Shown piece after piece: positions 32,120-37,532 of a DNA stretch of 37,532 bases. The DNA is from a virus. The stretch's first letter is position 1. Each line of letters starts with the position of its first letter. Position numbers and translations under genes: made by a program. The stretch is from IMG/VR virus record IMGVR_UViG_3300025711_000110, positions 1-37,532 of that record; one strand, given 5' to 3'. The notes beneath the pieces were generated by a model. The model was not told the DNA's origin, did not search any database, and saw nothing but the letters and a program-made list of their open reading frames with translations.

Positions 32120-33646
32120 CTAATCAAATACAGTTGGCTTTTTAGCTAATGAATCATTAATCGCATCAATAGTCGGGTCCCACTGGTCATCATGATCATG
32201 TGACCAATCAGCGGTAAGACCTTCGATTTCTTCGATATAGTTCAATAACCATGGTGCGCTTGCAGGTAACCATACACGCCGATCTTCAACATAAAGAATG
32301 ACGTCCATTGTCCGTGAGAGCTTGTCCTCATCACGTTGAATTGCACGAATAGGTAATGTGGTTTCCCGAGAAATAGATTGAATCAATCCAGTACCACTCG
32401 CCTTATCTTCTACAGCCATATAGCGCAGTTTGCCGATTTTGGTATTGCTATCCTTATGCTTATTGATAAAGGCTTTAGCTTCCTTCAATAGCTCAGGTGC
32501 TTCCCATTTGCCGCGCTTCACATCAATGATGTAAAGGTTATTGTCATAGCCCAGACCAGCACATAAGAACACTGAAAAGTCATTATGCTTTTTGACCTTC
32601 TGCGCCGTATCAGCCCATACAGCCCGCCACTTAAGAACAGGTAGATCTAGATAACGTGGGAACCATTCAGCCTTAACAAGATCACCGCCCAATTTTTTAG
32701 GAGCTTGCTGATATTGGCTTGCAAACGTGTAACGAGATACCGTAGCGCCGTCTTTATCCTGTCCACCTTGTTCGAGTTGCAATAGCGATTGCAATGATTC
32801 TTTCAACGGCCAATAGCTTTGCCGTCCTTTAGTATCACGCTCAACATCACGTGGCACTTTCTTTTGAATTTTTTCTGGCAACTTACTGATGTATTCATCA
32901 TCAATAAGCGCTGGAATACTGATCTGTTCCCATTTACCGGGAACGTTACCAGTCATCACAAAGTTAGTCGGATCCTCAACATGCAATCGCTGCATAATCA
33001 GAATAATTGGTGTGTCAGATTTAGCTTTACGCGAGTTGACCGTGTTTAAAATCTTACGGTTAGCTTTGCGTCTAGCGGTCTGGCTGAATGCATCCTCAGG
33101 CTTTAAGGGGTCATCAAGAATAATTGCGCCAGTAAAACCCTCATCTGCCAATGTACCTGCACGGCGACCTGTGACCTGTCCACCCATTGAAGCAGAATAA
33201 ACATGACCAGCATCGTAACCATCAACTGTAGTTTTCCAGTTTGATTTTGCATCCGTGGCAGTTGAAATTTTTACTGGCCATAAGTTTTGAAAGTCTTCTG
33301 ACTTAACAATATTTCTGGCTGTTGCTGATACATCGTCTACAAGTGATTGTGAGAAAGACAAATACAAAAAACGGGAACGAGCATTACGTGCGATACCACG
33401 TGCAATTAGATTCGTGAGTAATTCAGTTTTACCGCTACCGGGTGGAACGTTAATTACTAAGTTCTTAACCTTGCCATCAATAACCTCATCGATCTTGTTG
33501 GCAATATATTCATGATGCCAATTGACTGAAAATTTAAAGCCCATGCGAGGCAAGAAAAAACGCCGTGTAAAGAATAAATGTTCTTTCTCACAGAGCTCTC
33601 GCTCTAACTGCATTTCAAGCAGCTTAGTATTTACCTTTGAGTTCAT
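32120..33646 (-). CDS. terL: terminase large subunit
   Basis: This 508-residue packaging motor and nuclease has Walker A at 68-74 (PPGSGKT, Lys73) and Walker B at 175-179 (IILDD), with a coupling segment LIMQRLHVEDP after it. The C-terminal RNase H-like nuclease shows the expected acidic residues: D346 (WRAVWADTAQK), E413-D414 (YMAVEDKASGTG) and D490/D494 (DQWDPTIDAIND). Its start overlaps the small subunit gene by 23 bases. Full length and intact. Confidence 0.95.
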   Translation of the reverse strand: MNSKVNTKLLEMQLERELCEKEHLFFTRRFFLPRMGFKFSVNWHHEYIANKIDEVIDGKVKNLVINVPPGSGKTELLTNLIARGIARNARSRFLYLSFSQSLVDDVSATARNIVKSEDFQNLWPVKISTATDAKSNWKTTVDGYDAGHVYSASMGGQVTGRRAGTLADEGFTGAIILDDPLKPEDAFSQTARRKANRKILNTVNSRKAKSDTPIILIMQRLHVEDPTNFVMTGNVPGKWEQISIPALIDDEYISKLPEKIQKKVPRDVERDTKGRQSYWPLKESLQSLLQLEQGGQDKDGATVSRYTFASQYQQAPKKLGGDLVKAEWFPRYLDLPVLKWRAVWADTAQKVKKHNDFSVFLCAGLGYDNNLYIIDVKRGKWEAPELLKEAKAFINKHKDSNTKIGKLRYMAVEDKASGTGLIQSISRETTLPIRAIQRDEDKLSRTMDVILYVEDRRVWLPASAPWLLNYIEEIEGLTADWSHDHDDQWDPTIDAINDSLAKKPTVFD

Positions 33647-34100
33647 CTAACACCTGCCTTATTTGCTCAGGCGTTGCAACAACTTGGGTTATATTCTCGC
33701 TTTGGAGTGGTCCACCACCAGCGCCGGTTAGCTCTGTTTTGTTGGTATATTTCCCGCCAATGTCCTCAGCCGCTTGTCTTAGAATGCTCGTAGCTGCTAC
33801 ACGGTTTTTACTGTATTTCAGAAATAGATTTTCATAACGCTGCATGCGTACCGCTAAATTAGAAATAGGTATGGCCTCAGGCTGACCTAAAAACTTTTCC
33901 CGGGTCTTTTCAAAATCTATTCTTAACTCTTCACTTAGGTTCTCACCTGCCCGTTTAGTTGGGTCGTATTTTTCACATTGCTGCTTAGTAACTTTTATCC
34001 CGTATTCTTGGTTGACGAGCTCAGCAGTTTCTGTGGGTGTATTAAATACGGCAAGTGAGCGAACTATAAAGAGTTTTACCTCTTTTTTTAGAGCCGCCAT
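33624..34100 (-). CDS. terS: terminase small subunit, DUF2280 family
   Basis: This 158-residue protein would recognise the packaging site. The N-terminal DUF2280 helix-turn-helix reads ALKKEVKLFIVRSLAVFNTP then ETAELVNQEYGIKVTKQQCE. A central oligomerisation helix pair (LAVRMQRYENLFLKYSKNRV) and a C-terminal tail (ATPEQIRQVLDELKGKY) that contacts TerL follow. GAGGAT precedes the ATG. A direct repeat, GTCAACCTA, occurs twice just upstream (about 34113-34131), a possible binding site. Confidence 0.88.
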   Translation of the reverse strand: MAALKKEVKLFIVRSLAVFNTPTETAELVNQEYGIKVTKQQCEKYDPTKRAGENLSEELRIDFEKTREKFLGQPEAIPISNLAVRMQRYENLFLKYSKNRVAATSILRQAAEDIGGKYTNKTELTGAGGGPLQSENITQVVATPEQIRQVLDELKGKY

Positions 34101-34140
34101 ATCCTCAATCCTGTCAACCTACGTCAACCTAAATAGCCAA

Positions 34141-34162
34141 AAAAAAGAGCCCTAAGGCTCTT
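34141..34162 (-). terminator. terminator after the metallopeptidase-like gene
   Basis: On the minus strand AAGAGCC-TTAG-GGCTCTT is followed by a T run. It stands between the metallopeptidase-like gene and terS. Confidence 0.78.
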
Positions 34163-34803
34163 CATGTAATAACGCAATTTCCACAGCATTTAGATATATC
34201 TAAATCAGAAACAAACGGCGGGTTTTTCGCAACTTCAATAAGTCGTTTAACACTTTCACTTGGGCCCCAGCGCTTCACAACCCCGATAAACTCTTCCACA
34301 TCGTGACCAGCTAAATAATGTTTAGGTAGGCCAGTATGATCGCTATAAATAATCTCGCCGTCTCCATCTCGCTCTACACCAATATGATAAAGTTCATGTT
34401 CAAGCAAAGCACAGAACTCGCTATCATTGGCTTTATCGCAAAAGGTAGCGTCGATAGTGATTAAGTAAGTCGGCACAAATCCGAACCAATCCCGCATTTG
34501 TTGTTCTTGTCGAGCTTTCTTCCATCCGCCTTGTTGAAACATAACCTTTTCACATTGGCCTAACACCATACGTTTAGCTCGCGTATATGCAGAAGATGCC
34601 CATGCAAATGCTAGAAACTCTTCATTATCATGAAGCAGCTCAGCGATATGATCATGGTCCGGGTTATGTAGTGGCCCACCTAGCGTAAGAAAATTAGCGA
34701 TAACCCACTTCTTTAAATCTGGTGCCGGTATTAAACGGATTGCTTCCTCTTCTTCAGCCTGATCAATAAAGTCTGGCTGCGGGAATGGTCTGATCTGTTC
34801 CAT
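34162..34803 (-). CDS. putative phage metallopeptidase
   Basis: This 213-residue protein has an HExxH zinc motif at 136-140 (LLEHELYHIG), with an acidic residue following in GVERDG. The helix leading to it, YLITIDATFCDKANDSEFCA, has the placement seen in the putative phage metallopeptidase family usually located near terminase genes. A third ligand may come from the H in GLPKHYLAGHDVEEF. The C-terminus has clustered cysteines (ISKCCGNCVIT). Substrate unknown. It overlaps the nuclease-like gene by 41 bases, which suggests coupling. Confidence 0.78.
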   Translation of the reverse strand: MEQIRPFPQPDFIDQAEEEEAIRLIPAPDLKKWVIANFLTLGGPLHNPDHDHIAELLHDNEEFLAFAWASSAYTRAKRMVLGQCEKVMFQQGGWKKARQEQQMRDWFGFVPTYLITIDATFCDKANDSEFCALLEHELYHIGVERDGDGEIIYSDHTGLPKHYLAGHDVEEFIGVVKRWGPSESVKRLIEVAKNPPFVSDLDISKCCGNCVIT

Positions 34804-35206
34804 CTTCTAAACTCTCTAACTTTGCTTTAAGCCAATTAATTACATGACCTGATAAAACTGAATCTGGATGAAATCGCTCAATCTTGTATCCCAGTACTTC
34901 AACCTGATCATACCGATCAATGCTCCAAGCCTTATTTGATAATTTCCCACTACGACCACCAGACCAAGGACCACCCGCTATTTCAATTAGCAAGCGCAAT
35001 TTCACAATGTGAAAGTCAAAACGCCAGTTTTTTGTATGGATGGGTTGAAATTTGCTTTCAAAACCAATAGCCAGATCTGTTAATTCTTCTTGTAGTGTTG
35101 CTTCAGCTTCTAAATATTTTTGAGTAGCCTTAGGCAAAGGTCTGGTTTTAGGTTTAACCTTAGGCTCCTTTTTTCCTGTGAGCTTAAAATATTTATCAGG
35201 ATCCAT
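34763..35206 (-). CDS. putative PD-(D/E)xK-type endonuclease
   Basis: This 147-residue protein (ATG at 35206 behind GGA; a TTG three codons earlier is possible) resembles very-short-patch or DUF559-like nucleases: NWRFDFHIVKLRLLIEIAGG (D64, E75) followed by SIDRYDQVEVLGYKIERFHP and a final helix, HVINWLKAKLESL. The third catalytic position, normally lysine or glutamine, is alanine in IEIAGG, so activity is uncertain. Such genes occur beside terminase genes and may help cos cleavage or DNA processing (inference). Confidence 0.7.
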   Translation of the reverse strand: MDPDKYFKLTGKKEPKVKPKTRPLPKATQKYLEAEATLQEELTDLAIGFESKFQPIHTKNWRFDFHIVKLRLLIEIAGGPWSGGRSGKLSNKAWSIDRYDQVEVLGYKIERFHPDSVLSGHVINWLKAKLESLEDGTDQTIPAARLY

Positions 35207-35220
35207 AAATTCCAACCAAT

Positions 35221-35246
35221 AAAAAAGCCCCTACTATGGGGCTTTA
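35221..35246 (-). terminator. terminator after the type III toxin gene
   Basis: On the minus strand AAGCCCC-ATAGTA-GGGGCTT is followed by TTTTATT. It closes the toxin-antitoxin cassette on its downstream side. Confidence 0.82.
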
Positions 35247-35268
35247 CGACTCAATTAGAATTAATGGT

Positions 35269-35712
35269 TTATAAAAGCCCTAATTCCGAATGAAAATATT
35301 GTAATGTGCAAAACTTAAAACGATTATCTGTAGTACTCGTTCCCTTACCAACACATTCAATGTAGCTTAATACATACTTTTCAAAATCAGTTTTGATCTT
35401 TTCTTTATGCACTTGAATTTTATCAAATTCTTTCTGACTTCTTAGTACGAAAGAAGTAGACTCAATGTCCTCTTGATTTACAATTAAAGCTTTAGAATAA
35501 TCTAATCCGTTCCAAACGATCCTATCACCTTGTTTTGTAGAGATAGTTTTAAATCCATTACTATGATTGAGATTGCTACGCAAAGGTATGGCATAAGTTA
35601 GATCCCCCAATGTAAATGAGATAATTCCATACCCTCTATTCTTTTCTAATATCTGTGGCCGATCTTTGACTAGACTGTTATAAGCATCTTGTTTTAATGA
35701 TCTAATATCCAT
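35269..35712 (-). CDS. type III toxin, TenpN/ToxN-like endoribonuclease
   Basis: This 147-residue protein has the family's compact beta-barrel pattern: GYGIISFTLGDLTYAIPLRS (27-46), SNLNH (46-50), GLDYSKALIV (69-78) and a C-terminal amphipathic helix (KIKTDFEKYVLSYIE). The YAIPLRSN..H and GLD[YF]SKA strings recall the TenpIN group of type III toxin-antitoxin systems, in which the toxin cuts its own repeat RNA precursor and is held by the RNA units. The architecture upstream (promoter, two 50-bp tandem repeats, then a strong terminator just before the ribosome-binding site AAAGGA) is diagnostic for the class. Catalytic residues cannot be assigned with confidence. Confidence 0.8.
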   Translation of the reverse strand: MDIRSLKQDAYNSLVKDRPQILEKNRGYGIISFTLGDLTYAIPLRSNLNHSNGFKTISTKQGDRIVWNGLDYSKALIVNQEDIESTSFVLRSQKEFDKIQVHKEKIKTDFEKYVLSYIECVGKGTSTTDNRFKFCTLQYFHSELGLL

Positions 35713-35725
35713 ACATTTCCTTTAC

Positions 35726-35760
35726 ACACAAAAAAACCCCAAAAAGGGGTTTTTTTGTGT
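35726..35760 (-). terminator. terminator between antitoxin RNA and toxin gene
   Basis: A perfect 15-bp stem (35726-35740 with 35746-35760, four G-C pairs next to a 5-base loop and an A/T-rich lower stem) is followed by the toxin's ribosome-binding site. In type III loci this hairpin limits toxin expression to a fraction of read-through transcripts. Confidence 0.9.
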
Positions 35761-35769
35761 AGAATAATC

Positions 35770-35869
35770 CAATGAGGTTAATACTATTTAATGTGGGGAT
35801 GCCTCTACCGCCACTCATCCATCGAGGTTGATACTATTTAACAAGGGGATACCTCTACCGCCTTTCATC
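35770..35869 (-). ncRNA. tandem-repeat antitoxin RNA of a type III toxin-antitoxin system
   Basis: Two direct repeats of exactly 50 bp read on the minus strand, 35869-35820 and 35819-35770, share 41 of 50 bases. Conserved blocks are GGCGGTAGAGG, ATCCCC, TTAAATAGTAT and AACCTC. A third unit is only three bases long. Within each unit GAGG can pair with CCUC (GAGGU/ACCUC in the first), giving a stem; a pseudoknot as in other families is possible but not proven. The RNA would neutralise the toxin encoded after the terminator. Confidence 0.82.
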
Positions 35870-35878
35870 TACAAATAA

Positions 35879-35907
35879 ATAATAACCGATTCAAAATCTG
35901 CTTGCAA
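35879..35907 (-). promoter_or_regulatory. promoter of the toxin-antitoxin cassette
   Basis: On the minus strand TTGCAA (35902-35907) and TATTAT (35879-35884) are spaced by 17 bases. Transcription would begin a few bases before the first repeat. Confidence 0.65.
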
Positions 35908-35965
35908 GCCTTTTATTAAAAATCAAGGTGAAATGGGATTAAGACACTTTTTTTATTATTCAAAG

Positions 35966-36196
35966 CTATGAAAGGTATGTGTACTTTTTAGCTAGATGCT
36001 TGCCAGCGATCTCTGTTGTTTCCATATATGGCAACTCCGCACAAAGCCAGAATCGGTAAGTATTTCCTTCAACAATATAACTCTGACGGTTATAAGTAGA
36101 TTCTTTAGATGAATCTATTTCACTTGCTTCAAAATATGTACCTTCACGGTCATTTATAACTTCACCGTCCAAATCACCGCCAATACAAATATACAT
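35966..36196 (-). CDS. small hypothetical phage protein
   Basis: This 76-residue protein begins MYICIGGDLDGEVINDREGT, a pattern (C-I-G-G-x-L-D-G) recurring in small phage proteins of unknown role, and continues with strands YNRQSYIVEGNTYRFWLCA. The ATG at 36196, behind GGA, is used; the longer in-frame extension to 36256 crosses a terminator hairpin and is not favoured. It lies upstream of the toxin-antitoxin promoter and is followed by about 95 bases without a gene. Confidence 0.6.
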   Translation of the reverse strand: MYICIGGDLDGEVINDREGTYFEASEIDSSKESTYNRQSYIVEGNTYRFWLCAELPYMETTEIAGKHLAKKYTYLS

Positions 36197-36246
36197 TGCA
36201 AGCTTCCATAAAATTATGAATGGCAGCTTAACATATAAAGTAAAAA

Positions 36247-36276
36247 GCCCCTCCAATAATCGATATTTAGCGGGGC
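36247..36276 (-). terminator. terminator after the one-helix membrane protein gene
   Basis: On the minus strand GCCCC pairs with GGGGC around a 20-base loop, followed by TTTTTACTTT. It lies 40 bases after the stop of the gene at 36317. Confidence 0.6.
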
Positions 36277-36316
36277 CATTTTGCGCCGTAATACGTCCGG
36301 CAGAATAAATATAATT

Positions 36317-36841
36317 TCAAATTCTGTATCTAATATCGCTTAAATGACTTTGCGATTCCTCACTCAACTCTGTAATTTCAGCTAATATTTTATTAATTAT
36401 ATTTTCTAGTTTATCTGCATCTTTAACTTCATGAATTTCTTTCATGTAAGTATCCCATTTTGAAAGTAGATCTTCAAAATCAATAATTATCTTACTGTCA
36501 AATGGGACATTCAATATTTTTAACTTATTTATAGCTGCTTTGTACTTATAGGTTTCTTGTTTGAATTGTGCTGCACTCGCCTTGAAGTCTTCTCTTATAA
36601 ACTGGGGGTCAGCATTTAAACGATTTACAAGGTAAATTCTCTTACATTCCCCATAAATTTGTATTGTATTCGAGAGTGAAGTAAATATATCAATAATTGC
36701 TATTTCACTTTCAAATATCTTATCTCTAACAAAACTGTAATTTTGCTGATCCTTCCATGTCCACCACACATAGAAAGCAATAGCAAAAGCTGCAATAGTG
36801 CAAAGATTAGCTACGAAAGATAATATTTCAGAACTACTCAT
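36317..36841 (-). CDS. membrane-anchored hypothetical protein
   Basis: This 174-residue protein has one N-terminal membrane helix (ILSFVANLCTIAAFAIAFYVWW) and then a long helical, probably coiled-coil cytoplasmic region (KWDTYMKEIHEVKDADKLEN, KILAEITELSEESQ). It is AT-rich, like the other cargo. The layout of one anchor followed by a helical domain recalls the two-helix protein at 6368. Its function was not recognised; it may affect the lysogen's envelope or superinfection. Confidence 0.6.
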   Translation of the reverse strand: MSSSEILSFVANLCTIAAFAIAFYVWWTWKDQQNYSFVRDKIFESEIAIIDIFTSLSNTIQIYGECKRIYLVNRLNADPQFIREDFKASAAQFKQETYKYKAAINKLKILNVPFDSKIIIDFEDLLSKWDTYMKEIHEVKDADKLENIINKILAEITELSEESQSHLSDIRYRI

Positions 36842-36980
36842 ATCTAACTAATATTTAATTTAATTTTTAAATTTATACCATAGAATGCAAAAAAGCCCAC
36901 CAAATGATGAGCTTTAATACCAGTGATTTACTTATACTTCGAACACTATAACATGAATATGCCACACCCTGTATTTACAG

Positions 36981-37499
36981 TCAAGAAGATTGATTTTCCA
37001 CTACTACGATTTTTATAAATTTATCAATTGTAAAATGTGGGTAGCGAGATTTAACAAAAGCCAAACCGCATTTAATGTCCTGCTGTATTTGTGACCCATA
37101 TGTATCATTACTTTTTGCGATGTCTCGAATAGACTCACCCATTACATAATGCCACCAGATTGCCCCGATCCATTCCTGAACAACCTCATCCTCTATTGAT
37201 TCAAGATCATTAATAATTTTATGAATTGCACGTGCCTCATTATCGTTTAAATGACAACAAGTACCTTTACGGCGAATACACAATCGATCTTTTAATGTTT
37301 CATCACTCATGTACATGGCCATTAGCTTTTCACGTTGCTTTTGAGTGATGCGTTTAGTTGGCATCGTTTTAACTATTTTGACCATTGTTTCGGTATCGCC
37401 ATTTAACCAAGCCCCTAGCTGGCGGCACCATTCTTCAAAACTATACTTAGACCAATCGACCGCTTGTAAAATGTGTTGTACTGGCATATTCATTTTCAT
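36981..37499 (-). CDS. putative antiterminator Q-like late regulator
   Basis: This 172-residue protein resembles phage antitermination proteins that load on RNA polymerase near the late promoter. It has an N-terminal VDWSKYSFEEWCRQLGAWLN (tryptophan-rich, common in these proteins), a central acidic helix (DLESIEDEVVQEWIGAIWW) and a C-terminal helix-turn-helix (GESIRDIAKSNDTYGSQIQQ) of sigma region-4-like type. A cysteine pair (GTCCHL) with C74 might bind metal. It reads the same way as the late genes and is upstream of them, the expected place for Q. The ATG at 37499 overlaps the stop of the preceding gene (ATGA); ATG at 37493 is an alternative. Confidence 0.7.
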   Translation of the reverse strand: MKMNMPVQHILQAVDWSKYSFEEWCRQLGAWLNGDTETMVKIVKTMPTKRITQKQREKLMAMYMSDETLKDRLCIRRKGTCCHLNDNEARAIHKIINDLESIEDEVVQEWIGAIWWHYVMGESIRDIAKSNDTYGSQIQQDIKCGLAFVKSRYPHFTIDKFIKIVVVENQSS

Positions 37500-37532
37500 C
37501 CCACCAATTGCTCAATTTGTTTAATCGCCACG
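37496..37532 (-). CDS. C-terminal end of the gene upstream of the Q-like gene (partial)
   Basis: An open frame enters from the right edge on the minus strand and ends AIKQIEQLVG, with TGA overlapping the Q-like start as ATGA. Only the last 11 residues are visible, so no function can be given. Confidence 0.4.
   Translation of the reverse strand, partial: VAIKQIEQLVG

Noticed and set aside
35770-35869. Reading the two repeats as a small CRISPR array
   Set aside because: The units are contiguous with no spacers, no cas genes are near, and the following terminator and toxin gene fit a type III toxin-antitoxin antitoxin.
1-37532. Search for tRNA genes, insertion sequences and rRNA
   Set aside because: No cloverleaf with a CCA-type end, no transposase ORF and no rRNA segment were seen by eye; a tool could still find a degenerate one.

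Overview
The window looks like a piece of an Acinetobacter chromosome (probably the A. baumannii group) carrying most of an integrated siphovirus prophage. Three things point there: low GC and codon use, a UmuD/UmuC pair preceded by a UmuDAb-type operator instead of a LexA box, and a phage gene set of the kind seen in Acinetobacter siphoviruses (DUF2280 small terminase, DUF1073 portal, DUF2184 capsid, GTA-like tail tip). The species call is inference from sequence character, not a database match.

Layout. Positions 1-700 are host backbone: the tail of an upstream gene, zapA with its terminator, and the 6S RNA gene (ssrS) with a clear sigma70 promoter. The prophage begins just downstream with a P4-type tyrosine integrase (844-2196). 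From about 2.2 to 11.4 kb is a lysogenic-conversion region, AT-rich in large part. It holds a small ORF, a secreted beta-rich protein, an SRAP/YedK-HMCES protein, the umuD-umuC translesion polymerase operon, several membrane or unknown proteins, a decayed PAAR copy, and an intact PAAR protein coupled to a lipoprotein. From 11.4 kb to the right end nearly all genes read on the minus strand and form the late operon. In transcription order (right to left) these are: an antiterminator-Q-like gene; small morons; a type III toxin-antitoxin cassette; a nuclease-like and a metallopeptidase-like protein; TerS and TerL; portal; MuF; a moron; protease/scaffold; cement-like protein; major capsid; connectors; major tail protein; tail chaperones G/GT; a moron; tape measure; DUF2460; DUF2163; an SGNH esterase plus an unknown tail protein; NlpC/P60; tail tip; two holin-like proteins; and a GH108 endolysin. 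Early replication and CI/Cro control genes and the right attachment site lie beyond the window.

How it works together. Late genes would be switched on by the Q-like factor and read leftward as one long unit, punctuated by intrinsic hairpins that mostly bracket inserted cargo genes. The conversion region offers the lysogen DNA-damage functions (SRAP plus UmuDC) and envelope or T6SS-linked factors (PAAR plus lipoprotein). The most notable system is at about 35.2-35.9 kb on the minus strand: a strong promoter, two 50-bp tandem repeats, a perfect 15-bp terminator hairpin, then a 147-aa protein resembling TenpN/ToxN endoribonucleases. This is the diagnostic architecture of a type III (RNA antitoxin) toxin-antitoxin locus, a class known for abortive-infection phage defence, here apparently carried by a prophage. 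Other points of interest are a probable -1 frameshift at a G5 run making the tail chaperone fusion, and a remnant PAAR gene about 2.7 kb from the intact copy.
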